Below, one piece after another: positions 35,331-46,416 of a stretch of 64,000 bases of DNA. Position numbers and translations under genes: made by a program. How positions within the stretch are numbered: the first letter of the stretch is position 1; every line of letters starts with the position of its first letter. The stretch comes from Echinometra lucunter (lineage: Eukaryota; Echinodermata; Echinoidea; Camarodonta; Echinometridae). The stretch spans positions 5,668,887 to 5,732,886 of the forward strand of contig CM057161.1 of the NCBI GenBank assembly GCA_029962745.1, given 5' to 3'. A model generated the notes under the pieces. That model did not search any database, had not been told where the DNA came from, and saw nothing but the letters and a program-made list of their open reading frames with translations.

Positions 35331-36358
35331 CGTATTGTCTATAAAAAGTGAGAAATCAAGAATTTAGCAAATCCCACATAACTAAGCATTGTTTTGATGA
35401 AATAGTTAGCTATGTTGGTATACATGAATGTTGAGGTGTACAGTCAGAAAGGAAATTATTTTCGTACCCTTAACGAAGTCGTAATCTTTTTCATTTTTGT
35501 AAAAAATGTTAATTTTGGCATGTGGAAATGGTGATAAGAATAATTGCATAAGACAATTTACAAAGTTTTGACGGTTGAGGAATACTTTATTCATTTTCTT
35601 TTAATCAGTAAAAGATCTCTTGTTCAGAACTATTCATATATCATTTAGTAGTTGAAAAAAACAGAACAGAATGTATAGGATATCTGAATCATGCATTTTT
35701 TTTCTTCATCAAACTCGATGACATACTTAGACTGGGGATGAATACTTCTAGAAATGTTAGGAATTCAGTGAATTAGTATATTAATTGTTATGAAAATGAG
35801 GTGAAACCATACTTATTGTCCACAAATAAATCTGACTATTGAATGTAGTTAACCAGTGCCTAACTTCCTCAAGTTCAACTTTCATTCTTAAACTCACCAA
35901 AGGCTTGAAAATTTACAAGGATAATTTTTTTGCATATACTAGAGAAAAATGACAAATCTTATGGAAAGATGCAAAGGGAGAAGGGGGGGGGGGGGGGTGC
36001 GCCCCGGGCGGTGCAATCAATATATTACCTCACCAATTTAAAGGCATATAATGACGTGTTTTTCACAGCCCACACATACGTGGGTATCGGATTACTCAGG
36101 AAAATCCGATCATATATACCCGTCTTTTCCAGTTATAAGACAAAGTTCAAACTCGCTAACTTTTCAGATTGGCCTACATAATTAACCTCACTGCTCTTTG
36201 AAAACGTAAACAAGTCAGGTCGTTGGATTTCTCTCTGCGTTTTCTTTAGCACGATTAGGGTTGACCCAGCTTATCAAAATGAAAAATAGACTCAAGAGAG
36301 TGGGAAGGAGAGGGGTTTTCATTGATGCCGAGTTTTAAAAAAGAGACAGAAATAATTG
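35331..36358. other. non-coding DNA, nothing recognised
   Basis: A poly-G run at 35983-35998 is followed by GCGCCCCGGGCGG, reminiscent of the 12655 element start but with no recognisable termini. Confidence 0.4.
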
Positions 36359-36359
36359 T

Positions 36360-36436
36360 GCTTCAACTTGGTATCGAACGCGAATATTCCCAATTACGAG
36401 ACCATTGATCTGCCAGTGAGCCATCACGCCTTCAGT
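36360..36436 (-). repeat. tRNA-like segment, minus strand (SINE head or tRNA relic)
   Basis: The minus strand reads GGCGTGATGGCTCACTGGCA, then TCAATGGTCTCGTAATTGGG, then GCGTTCGATACC, giving A-box and B-box spacing like a tRNA. The acceptor stem does not pair well. It is more likely a SINE promoter than a working tRNA. Confidence 0.5.
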
Positions 36437-36480
36437 GCGTGAATAATTTTACAAAATAATAATGATAATAAAAAAACCCC

Positions 36481-36724
36481 CACTGTAAATTACCGGCAGC
36501 AGAGTTACCAGTAATTTACTTTGTTTGAATTTCTTTTTACAATTTTTTAAATATAGTATTGTACTGTTTATTCTGCGGTAAAACTGTCAACACCAGTAAA
36601 ATAGAATCTAATCGTAAATGACAGTAATTTACTGTATTACTTACGAAATTTACAGTAAATAACTGGCATCTCTGCTGCCAGCAATTTAATGTAATGTAGC
36701 AGCAATTTTTTTTTTTTTACAGTG
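36481..36724. repeat. foldback element, CACTGTAAA ends
   Basis: CACTGTAAATTACCGGCAGC on the left and a T tract with ACAGTG on the right. Inside, GGCAGCAGAGTTACCAGT mirrors ACTGGCATCTCTGCTGCC, and TTTACTGT/ACAGTAAA words recur. Probably a MITE. Confidence 0.65.
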
Positions 36725-37799
36725 TAGGTGCTTCCTCTCTGAGTATTAACAACTAAAATCTTTTAACAGACTGTTTTAAAAACCTCGTTGAGTTGATTAT
36801 ATTACTCCGTTAACCCTTTGGGGAATTACTAATATGGACCCATTGTTTTTTGTTTTTTGTTTGTATGAAACAGGGTTCCGGGTATGGACAAATTATAATC
36901 GATCCGTGTCATATACTTTTCAAAGTGTGACAACGATAGGAGATAATGGCGCGAAGAAAACATTTCTGAGAACATCCATTTGCCTATTATCCGGTAAAAA
37001 CCCGTATGACGTTTATACATGCAAAAATGGAGTAAACATCGACCATGAATGAGAAAATTTAATGCGCTTGGCCGAATCTCATTGTGTTTTTACTATCAAT
37101 ATAAATCATTTTCCCGGAACACGATTATGGCATTCTATATTCTTTCACCGTATCTTTGAAAGCAATGATGCCCATTTATTTTATCAGTGGTCGGATATGA
37201 TAACTTTACAGTCCACTTTATATAGGCATGATAGGTTTAAAAGATACTGAGGGTACTAGTCAGACAATGAAATATATGATTTATTCTGAACGCACAATGT
37301 GGGGTCATCTCCTAATTCATGATGATTAAAGGATCACAATGTATGGTCTGCTTCTTTTCTCGTACACACGCACTCACACACACCAACATACACCCTCAGA
37401 GCCACCCACACTCAAAACAAGGCAACGATAAAAAAAGCGACATGATACTGAAGAAAGAAAATATGAAGCAGGATTGTCGACAATCAATTGTGATATCACA
37501 GTGTCATCAAAAGAAAACCAAATAATTTTTAGGATTTCTATTCGTAACTATTCGTTAATCCCCTAGACTCTTTTTTTGTACCGAGAACGATCGAAAATAG
37601 TCGAGTATTTTGTTAGGAGGAAGACTATGACGTCGCAATAAATCAAAGAGAGTGATTACGATATGGTTATTTGAGGAACTGTAACAACTCCTCAGAGACC
37701 TTTTGCGTGCTGAGGAAAATATTCACTCGGCTGAAGAGTCTTAAACGTGACCAATGTAAATTGTCTTTTTCCGGCTGAAGTTATATTACTATGTCTGGA
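36725..37799. other. non-coding DNA, nothing recognised
   Basis: A CA-rich patch lies at about 37361-37390. No gene was seen. Confidence 0.4.
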
Positions 37800-37800
37800 T

Positions 37801-37965
37801 CTGGGGAGCGTTTCAACAACATTTGTTTTTTGACAAGTTGTCAGATCTGACATCTTTCCTTGATTTTGATTGGCTGAGAAGCATCGTTACTATTGCAACT
37901 GTCGGATAAAACAGACTTCGTCGGATAAAACATCCGACAAGTCCTTTCATGAAACGCACCCCAGG
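37801..37965. repeat. foldback element with GGGGAGCGTTTCA ends
   Basis: CTGGGGAGCGTTTCAACAAC on the left and TTTCATGAAACGCACCCCAG on the right. GACAAGTTGTCAGAT-like and GTCGGATAAAACATCCGACA segments lie inside, with the GATTTTGATTGGCTGAGAAG centre shared with the 24721 family. Confidence 0.75.
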
Positions 37966-39089
37966 CTTTCGTTGATTTATTGAGCCCCCGATGGGATAAG
38001 AGGCAAATACAAGAGATTTGGAGTATCTTATATCATTTTCATATTAAAGATTTCATAATTTAGGTCAGTTGGGAATTAAGGTTAATAGAAAATATTCGGG
38101 TAATTGATATCACTGCCATTTCATGACTGGGGTCATGTGGGAATAGGAGCAGAAACTATGTGGGTTTGGAACACAGAGGACATAGTAAATTTTTCGAAGG
38201 AGTTTCGATATAAGATATTCCCAAATATCTTCCGTCTGTTAGCACTGGCAAGGGCATTAGTAGAAAATTTATTCTGAGGGATATCATCAGACAGATCGGC
38301 TGAATACACCCTTCCCTATATGTTCTCGTTTTATTTGCTTTTTATTTTTCTTATTTTGGTCGATATGAAGTTGTAAGCTTGATCATGTGAGGCAACTGAC
38401 ATTATATTGTGCGTATTTACATGTATGTGCGTGCGTTTAGGTGTGAGGATGTGTATGGGATGAGTAGTGGTTGCGGATTGGTGATGGTGGTAGTGGTGGT
38501 GGCGGTGGCGGTGGCGGTGGCGGTGTGTGTGTGTGTGTGTGTGCGTGTGTGGGTGTGCGTGTGTGTATGTGTCTATGGGGTGAGTGGAGGTGGTAGGAGT
38601 TGCGATTATTTGATACATCCCTTCTCAAGTATGTCTAGCGATGGCCCAGAGTGTTGGTGTGATTTAAAATATTTATTTTCTACAATCATTGAATGTTTCA
38701 TTCATTTAAGAAAAGGCACTTGGAAATTGATCTGCATTTGGAGAAGTATTTGTACTTGATCAGGTCATATCTCAAAGTTTTGTTGTCATTGATGTCAGAT
38801 TTCAGTTTGACCGCGTACTTTCCGAAATGAAATATTGTGCATATAGAATTGTTTCTCGAATAATTATCAAAAGCACTTAATTCACATCCAAAACGTTGTG
38901 TGGTCATCTGGCGAGAGTTCCTGAATTGCACTTTTTGTTATGAAATGTCATCTTTATGACTCCCTAAGTGTAACCCCACGAGATTTGTAGAGACAGAACT
39001 TAAATGGCATCACTATTTTAGATATTCTTATCCAATAGACGTATGACTCGAGTTCTGCAATATAATCTTATTGTCATGCAAAATGATAT
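37966..39089. other. non-coding DNA with a GTGGCG/GT microsatellite
   Basis: GTGGTGG, GGCGGT and GT repeats occupy 38479-38590. Apparent poly-valine or His-rich frames there are artefacts. Nothing else was recognised. Confidence 0.6.
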
Positions 39090-39450
39090 AAGCCCAGCGC
39101 ACACCTTACGATCCGACTGGCTCACTACTGGTCCACGACTGAGTGAGAGGAGATGTGACGTCACAGCTCTGGTCAGTCGTGAGTCGTAGACCAGTCAGAG
39201 GCCAGTCGGAAGGGTAGTCGGAAGGATTTGACATGCCGAATCTTCACGACTGGATCGCAAGAGATCGCAGGCTCAATTCATCTTCCAGCCAATCAGACAG
39301 CAATATTGATATGACGTCAGAGTAGTCGGATGGGTCTAGAATCGCAAGGTGTGCGGTGTCGAGGCTTACGACTGCCTCACGACTCACCTCCTCTTACTCA
39401 GTCGTGGACCAGTCGTGAGCCAGTCGGATCGTAAGGTGTGCGCGGGGCTT
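39090..39450. repeat. foldback element built of CAGTCGTGAG words
   Basis: The ends are AAGCCCAGCGCACACCTTAC and GTAAGGTGTGCGCGGGGCTT. Next inside, GATCCGACTGGCTCAC mirrors GTGAGCCAGTCGGATC, and GGTCCACGACTGAGTGAGAG mirrors CTTACTCAGTCGTGGACC. The centre again contains ACTGGTCxACGA/TCGTGAGTCG words. Probably a MITE of about 360 bp. Confidence 0.85.
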
Positions 39451-39797
39451 TAGGTGACTTTCACGGCGTCAGAATTTGGCATGTTTTTAAAAGTGATTTA
39501 GTACACAAGAGTGTTGATGTCTCTCTTCAGTCTCTTTTATGTCAGAAAGGATAGCAACCAAGTGAGCATATATTTAATATTTAGTGATAAATTTGCCAGA
39601 TAATGCAGCGTTCTAAAACTCGGTTTGGTTTTTTGTTCTACTTCGTTGTGAATTGAGTACTTTTTTGGATGTAAATGAGAGGATTTGCCCGTGGAAAGTT
39701 AGTCTTCTTGAAAATTACTCCAAAAAGTAAGATCTTCTGAGAAAGGGTCTTTAAAAGCTTGATTAAGGCAAGGGATGCGTTGCTGCTATAGTTCAAG

Positions 39798-39997
39798 ATG
39801 CCTTGGAAGAATGATGTTGAACGGGAAGGGGAATTTCCCCCTGAAAATATTTTCGAAACTGAACAGAGGAAAGACAAACATAACAAAAAGAAAACAAGGC
39901 AAACAGAAGTATCTCCTAAGGTTTTCAATTTTGTTGACGAGGGAGAATCGATTTCAGCGACTGAATTCGCTGAGATTGTTCCTCCTAAAGAGGAGAA
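39798..39997 (+). CDS. candidate first coding exon, acidic/basic peptide
   Basis: ATG at 39798 (CAAGATGCC context) opens 66 codons, MPWKNDVEREGEFPPENIFE onward, then lysine-rich, then an acidic stretch ending VPPKEE. A strong donor GAA|GTAAGC at 39998 would end the exon in phase 2. Upstream CTGCTATAG (39790) could instead be an acceptor. The composition is more protein-like than the surrounding frames, but no family is recognised. The next in-phase exon was not found. Confidence 0.35.
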
Positions 39998-41856
39998 GTA
40001 AGCATGATGAAAAGGGTTTCTTCCAATTCTGCGCTAATTTTTCGAAATTACTGAAAAACATCGATTTGCCAACGGAAATTTTGAATGAGAGGGAGACGGG
40101 GTTCATCTCGATATTACAATCTCCAACGGCACCGATGGCTAGAGTAAATAAATCGTACGAATGAAAAGGGTTGATAATTACTTCTAAAGTGACAAGGAAT
40201 AAAGACATGGATGTGAAAAAACGAGAGAGCTTTTGGCAATGATTGCCCTGCCTGAATCCTAATATGTCTAGATTTACTCTTAATTTGCAATTACCTTCAG
40301 ATCTGAAACAATACTGAAAACTTCAAGCCTTCTTCGTTTCCGTTTTGAAATGGGTCTCTTAGAATTAGGTGGAAGATCCTACTTATGTATTATTTTTTTC
40401 CATTCCCGGCAAAGTTATAGAGCCCAACATAGAGCTAATAGGGTAAATCTTTTTGCTACTAAGATCAAAGGCGTTTTTATCGTGTACATTCAAAAGTTAG
40501 TACTTGTCATAAAGATCGGAACCATATTAGGGATGTAGCAATGTATTCATTTCATTTCATTTCATTCATTTCCACAATAACAGCGTATAATTTTCCAAAG
40601 ATTTTTTTTACAAAATCACTATGAGCATAAAAGACAGAAGATTAAGACTGCTATAAAGGTGAATAAATAGATTCAGTTTACATGAATGTATCATTTAAAC
40701 AGTAAGTAAATGAATGAATAAATGCAAGCTGCAGTGTGGCGGAAACCTTGAAAGCAAAGCTTGTAATCAAAGTTCACTAATCTTATCTTGTCATTATGTT
40801 GTTTAACGAGAGTGTCAAAGGATTTCACATTTTTTTGGGTATTTGTTGCATGAAATAAGTATTTGATTTTTAAAATTTGTTTAAAACAAATTTCAAAATT
40901 GTACCAAGGAAAGTCTGAATGGAGTCATGCAAGATTATATACCATGGATATAGATAGAATATCCATCATGATTCACGTATACATGTTTCCTCATCCTCCA
41001 CAATAACTTGAATTAGGTCTCGGAAAGGGAACATCTCTTATAATCACCATTTTGGGTTCATTGTTACGTCCTATTTTTACGTTTAACCTCTTTTAAATGC
41101 TCTTTCAATTCTATTGTACGATTAACATATCCTATCATACTCCATGCACAATCAGAATGGTATTGGTCTGGTTCCCGAATTGCACTCCTGTTCCTTGAAT
41201 TAAATCGCATTTCTCTCCCTCGGTCCCCCGTGAATGCTCCTTGTCTTGGGGTTTCTCATTTGTGCCCATACTGTAACCTGTACCAGATATACAAATAATT
41301 AGTATCATATTGCTGAATTCGAAACCAAATTACATGAAATGGAATGACATATAAACATGAATCTATGTCTTTTTAAATGATAATTTGTTTCAGGGGAAAG
41401 AGAAAGAGAGAGGGAGAGGGAGAGAAAGAGAGAGGGAGAGTGAGAGAGGGAGAGAGAGAGAGAGAGAGAAGTGAAAGAGCTAGAGATAAGCATTTGCTAA
41501 GAAATATGTCAATTATGCATTAAATATACAGGTAGTTACCCAACTTAGAATGTAGGAAATCGTGCCCTTTAGAATTATGCCACCAAAAAAAAAAAGTATC
41601 AAAATGCCAAAATTGTTTATTACTGATATTCATCTAGATGGCGAAGTGACGGCAAATGGTAGTTCATGAAACGACCTACACAAATATCAAAACACATACC
41701 GAAGCTAAATAAAAAGTAGAATTCAAATTTCTTGAACTGCTTGAATTTTGTTTATTTAGAGATATTTTGCACATGGTTCCGGCCTCCTGCATGTCCTGGT
41801 TTGGTTCCTATAAGCTGGAAGACAACTTACATAAAAACTGAAGCTGAAGATGCCAT
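39998..41856. other. non-coding DNA with simple repeats
   Basis: ATTTC repeats at about 40545-40570 and a GA-rich microsatellite at 41396-41470. No further exon was recognised. Confidence 0.45.
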
Positions 41857-42176
41857 GGGGAATGTTTCACAAAGCTTGGCGCAGAGTTACGCATGACTTT
41901 AAGGATGACTTGAATATGGAAAGCCAAATGGGATTTTCAGTTACATTTAATCGCATAACTTAATTTGAAATATTTATTTATATTAACATCATTATCAAAA
42001 CATTTTAATGTGAAATATAGTTTTTGCAATAATTTAATTGAGATTGTGAGAAATACAGCCACACTTTGCTAAAACAAGAGGAAGAAATTTGGGCATCCTG
42101 TTTGGCTGTTCATAGTTAAGTCGTTCTTGAAGTCATGCGTAAACTTGACGCACAACTTTCTAAAACACTCCCTGGA
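41857..42176. repeat. foldback element with TGTTTCACAAAG ends
   Basis: Left GGGGAATGTTTCACAAAG then GTTACGCATGACTTTAAGGA. Right GAAGTCATGCGTAAACTTGA then CTTTCTAAAACACTCCC. Both TTACGCATGACTTYAAG arms and the inner CCAAATGGGAT / GGCATCCTGTTTGG pair match the layout of the 12004 element. Confidence 0.65.
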
Positions 42177-42508
42177 TCTAACATTTATCTATGAATCATA
42201 TTATACAACATCGCGATATACATGTAGTATACTAATGTGTTATGTAGTGATACTAAACTGTCTTATCAGAATTCACGCTTTGTGCTAATTTGACGACTAG
42301 AATCTTGTGCAATGATAATTATAAAGTTGTATTTTTCTAATCTATCGACTGATTAATCCTTACCTCTCGCCTCCCTTGCTGCAAGAAACGACACTATTCC
42401 AAGGCCTGTGTCACATTTGGACGATAATCAGTGATATCAGGAGGAGAGACCTGAGGGTTACAGTGATTCAGTTCGCTTTTCGCCTCCCAGGCCCAGGAGT
42501 CGCCAAAC
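42177..42508. other. non-coding DNA, nothing recognised
   Basis: Short segment before the AAT microsatellite. No feature could be supported. Confidence 0.35.
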
Positions 42509-42510
42509 CA

Positions 42511-42603
<93 letters not shown>

Positions 42604-42652
42604 TAATAATAATATCAATAATAATAACAATAATAATAATAATAATAATAAT
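42509..42652. repeat. AAT microsatellite
   Basis: About 140 nt of near-perfect AAT repeats with a few interruptions. Asn-rich or Ile/Tyr-rich frames are artefacts. Confidence 0.95.
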
Positions 42653-42812
42653 AGCGATACAATATTGCATGAGAATATCTAATATGCCGATAATGATTAC
42701 GATAAAAGTGGTCATATTTTGACGATAAAAATAACGATACGATATTGTATCGGAATATCTAATATACCGATAACGATTACGATAGAAGTGGTCATATTTA
42801 GACGATCAAATC
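42653..42812. repeat. tandem duplication, about 83-bp unit
   Basis: GCGATACAATATTG (42653) and ACGATACGATATTG (42734) both lead to GAATATCTAATATRCCGATA, ACGATTACGATARAAGTGGT and CATATTTWGACGAT. Confidence 0.8.
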
Positions 42813-43088
42813 GGTGGGCTCCTACCAGTTAAGTATGAAGGACACTGCCCATATTAAATTCATTCTGCACTGACGTCGCGTCGAAGGAGCAAAAATAATT
42901 GGCTCACAGATTTATCGATAAGGTGTGTCAGGGATGCGAATCGGTGGCCTGCCGACTCCTGCACGGCGATAAAATCGATAAGGGATGTTCATTAGCATAA
43001 TTGTATAGGTAAGGTCTGACCTACCATAACCATTTTCTCTGCATTGTCCACAAAAAACAGAGCCTTGGTTGATTTAAAAAACATTTAT

Positions 43089-43128
<40 letters not shown>

Positions 43129-43609
43129 AAGCATAATGTAGAGCACCAGTTATCTGCAGAAACATTTATTGCATAGATGTCGTTTTTGTTATCAGTAAGA
43201 GTGTGACCCATGCCTAACACGACAGAGAGGAGGTGGTCCGGATGACTATACAAAACGGAAACTCCGTACGGCCAGCTATAAAGATCGAGAACACTTGACA
43301 TAGATTTGCCTTATTTGAGTCGTAAGAAACTTAAGTAGATGTTGAATAATCGGAATATCATTTACTTCATGGTCTTCTTCTTCTTCTTCGCTAGAAGTAC
43401 AGGCCACCATCTGGTGTATTTTCGTATCATACCCATGTATCAAATTGAAAAACAAAATGCTCGGCGGTTTGCTAATCTGCCATTCTTCTCTTCCCCTCTG
43501 TATGGTGTCTGTATGATTCTTTTCCCTTCCCATCCCCTCTCTCCTCCACTCTCTCTGGGCCAGTCTTTCCGTCTCTCTCTTCCGACCCTAATTTTACACG
43601 GATATAAGC
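42813..43609. other. non-coding DNA with a GAT microsatellite
   Basis: GAT repeats at 43090-43127. No gene was seen. The 199-codon frame starting at 43339 runs through poly-F and poly-G codons and is not credible. Confidence 0.45.
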
Positions 43610-44015
43610 AGGGGCGGACTGGGATTGAAATTCGACTGGCGAATTTCAGTGTTACCGCCCCCACAGAACCCACAAAATATGCATTCCCGATTTGTCTCAT
43701 TCATCATGGTAAAAAAAATTATCATACCCTACGACTTCCATCCTTTGTAGACATAGTTGAGTCGGTTTTAATTTCTTTTTTTTTTTTTGGGGGGGGGGGA
43801 GAGGGGGTGACGTTTCTTGTTAAAGCCCCAACTATTCAGGATTTACATTGTGCGAGCGAAGTAAAACAAATCGTGGACGTTTTGGTCAGTGTCGAGACTT
43901 CTTTTTTTTTGAGAAAGAAAGGATTTTATAGTGCTTAAAACCATAGTGTATTTTCGGGCTTAGATAACATGCATCTGTATAATAATATGCAATGTCGCGA
44001 GCGACCGGACAAGAA
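43610..44015. repeat. possible hAT-like element fragment
   Basis: The start CAGGGGCGGACTGGGATTGA resembles a hAT terminus. A poly-T/poly-G run (43778-43799) and TGTGCGAGCGAAGTAAAAC, TGTCGCGAGCGACCGG motifs follow, like those inside the 12655 and 31406 elements. A right end and target duplication were not found. Confidence 0.35.
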
Positions 44016-44206
44016 AATCTCTGTTTGGATTTGTTCAAACTTCGCTGTACACCATGATTGCAGTTTAAAATTGCAGTGTAAAAGGTTCATAGTAGGTAAA
44101 CATGAGCAGAAGATTTAGTCTTCTTTGCCGAAGTTCTAGTCTTCTCTCCATGTTTAAAACAGGTTGATATTTCGGCTGCATTACTGCGTCTCTCCCATCC
44201 CCATAG

Positions 44207-44537
44207 AAGCTTTCCACCGCTTTTATTCCCATCCAAACGGTTGAATTAATTTTCGCTACTTATGAAACAATGAAGTCAAGTTCATTTTGTGATGCTCAAA
44301 TCCTCGAAAAGACTCCCGTTTGGTTTGTCGGGAAATTAGCGGCGTATCTTGGACTGACTGAAAAACAGAGTCACCAGTATGGGATGAAGCTGATGTATCT
44401 CCTATATGAAGGCAAAGAAAATATAAAGCTTGTAAGTCGTGAGTGTAAGTGCCCAGATGCATGTGGCATCCGGACCCTTCCGGAAAAGATTCCATCCCTC
44501 AATGTATATCCTGATACGCCGCTGGGAGGGGATCTAA
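44207..44537 (+). CDS. candidate internal exon, cysteine-containing domain (possible DEG/ENaC-like)
   Basis: The acceptor CTCCCATCCCCATAG ends at 44206, with an in-frame stop inside it. The frame is then open for 110 codons to a perfect donor CTAA|GTAAGC at 44538. If the donor is unused, the frame runs to a stop at 44578. The peptide includes SSSFCDAQILEKTPVWFVGK, then KLMYLLYEGKENIKLVSREC and KCPDACGIRTLPEKIPSLNV. The C-x-C-P-x-x-C pattern followed by a Y-P segment is reminiscent of the extracellular domain of DEG/ENaC channels, but that is a weak guess. Neighbouring exons were not identified; the 39798 exon is on the same strand. Confidence 0.45.
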
Positions 44538-44625
44538 GTAAGCAAATTGCATGGTTTCATCATTTACTTAGACCATAGGCATCACAGGTGAGGTGGGCGT
44601 GTATAGGTTTTTGTGAGGAAGTGCG

Positions 44626-44818
44626 TGTCAGTGCTGTCCGAGTCCGAGTTGTAAAACCTGAGACTGAGTCCGAGTCATCACCTCTGAGTCCGAGTCCGAG
44701 TCCGAGTCATAGCCTCAAAGTCCGAGTCCGAATCCGAGTCATCACCTCAGAGTCCGAGTCCGAGTCCGAATAAAAAAAAAAAAAAAAGATCGAGTCCGAG
44801 TCACAAGTTCACATTACA
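44626..44818. repeat. GAGTCC minisatellite element
   Basis: CAGTGCTGTCCGAGTCCGAG at the start, then four blocks of GAGTCC repeats separated by CATCACCTCWGAGTCC-type spacers, then poly-A (44771-44786). The start resembles the ends of the 46260 copy. Confidence 0.75.
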
Positions 44819-44857
44819 TTGGACATCTTCCTAAACATGAAGACAAATTGCATCTAC

Positions 44858-45055
44858 AGTGGAACCTCGTAATAGAGAGTTCAGATAAAAAAAACCGCTT
44901 TTTTAACAAGATAATTTTGCTGGTTCCAACTCTTAATATTTCTTGGATATTTTGTTGTAAATCCTGATAAAACGAGACAACTTTCATGGTCCCAAGGACC
45001 TCCTTACAAAGAATGATCACTGTAATTCCCTCCCTCAAAACAGATACCAATATTT
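44858..45055. repeat. interspersed repeat with AGTGGAACCTCGT end
   Basis: Related in words to the repeats at 11280-11460 and 55935-56110 (CAGTGGAACCTCGTAATAGA, CTGATAAAACGAGACAA, TCCTTACAAAGAATGATCAC). The copy is diverged. Confidence 0.4.
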
Positions 45056-46259
45056 CAGATGAATCCTCTCAATATATTTATATTAATCATATTTATCCAT
45101 CAATCCCAAATGCATTGTTTAGTTTATTGTATTAATGTTCTATCTACCTAAATTCTACTGTACATGATATATTATTTTTTATTTCAATAATTATAGTCAT
45201 TTATTGTAAAGAAATCAACCAGTCAACCAGTGAGCAATGAATTGCTGTACTAGACAATAAATATTATACAATTGAATTCAGTATTTCTAGTTTTCATTTG
45301 CTATAAGGTTTTGCATTCTAAACTCATTCATGATTATTCCTCAAAGATGAGAAATTTCATTTCATGTCATTTATTTCATTTATTTTCCATGCAATATGTT
45401 GAAATACAATCATCATATATAATTTTCAAGAATACAAATGGTTTAATTGTATAACATGTTACAATTTTTTTTCAAAAATGATGGAGCACTTTTGTTTACA
45501 ATGAATTTGAAGGTTGCATGGAAGGGGTTAATATATGGCTTATTGGCTTGAAAGAGACCCCCCTGAGAATAAAAAGCTGAGAAAAAAAAAGTTGAAGGAA
45601 AAAACAGTTTTGTGCAGTATAGTAGGTCTACATTTTCCAAACTTAAATCTTTTTTGTTTTCCCTGGTAGGCCTACTCTTTTTTATAAAATAATAAATCAC
45701 ACCAAAACATTCAAGGCCGAGGGTTAGTTAATTGTCTAATGTCTATTGGGGGCCATTCATTACATCATGATCGTTTGAAACACCCCCCCCCCCTTCATGA
45801 TACAATTTACCTTCGGTCATAGAGTTACATGGAACTAAATGCCCTCAGCTCAGTAGGGGCGAGCTGTCCTACCTCAGGTACGTCTACCCCCCCCCCCCCC
45901 ATCCAGAGGACGAGTGGTTGACCAACCAAGGTCATATATAATTATGCACGCGCAATTTTTGTCAGTTTTGCAACTGATTTAAAAAGCAGCGCAGCTCATT
46001 CATACCGATCAGTGATGCTGCTGCGAGCTAGCTGCTGTACGCTAGCGAGCATAAATAATGCATACTCAGCTCACAGCTAACTAGTGCAACACTAGTAGGC
46101 CGCTGAATGTAAAACACACTGAATAAAGAGTAGTGGAGTACATTACGGTAGGCCTATACTTATTTTGATTCATCAAGCAATTCATCAAGCAACAAAATAC
46201 AAACAAAAATGTATTGAATGTCAATACTTTAGAAAAGGCGCAACACGGCACGGCCGCTA
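45056..46259. other. non-coding DNA with poly-C runs
   Basis: Poly-C runs at 45782-45793 and 45886-45900. No gene was seen. Confidence 0.4.
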
Positions 46260-46416
46260 CAGTGCTTGGACTCGTGCGTGACTCGGCGCCGAGTCACGAG
46301 TCACGATTTCTGGGACCGAGTCCGAGTCCGAGTCCAAGTGAGAAAAACTGGACTCGAGTCCGAGTCATCAAAAATTGGACTCGAGTCCGAGTCCATACTC
46401 GAGTCACACAGCACTG
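46260..46416. repeat. GAGTCC minisatellite foldback
   Basis: CAGTGCTTGGACTCGTGCGT on the left and GAGTCACACAGCACTG on the right are roughly inverted complements. The interior has GACTCGGCGCCGAGTC (a palindrome) and GAGTCC repeats. No clear target duplication. Confidence 0.65.

Noticed and set aside
38437..38628. His/Pro-rich minus-strand frames
   Set aside because: They are translations of the GTGGCG and GT microsatellites.
42376..42715. Asn-, Ile- and Tyr-rich open frames
   Set aside because: Pure AAT microsatellite translation.
43339..43938. 199-codon frame
   Set aside because: It runs through poly-F and poly-G codons from homopolymers and a hAT-like end; composition is not protein-like.
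44640..44773. Ser-Glu repeat protein
   Set aside because: The frame is created by the GAGTCC minisatellite; the same repeat occurs in several non-coding places.
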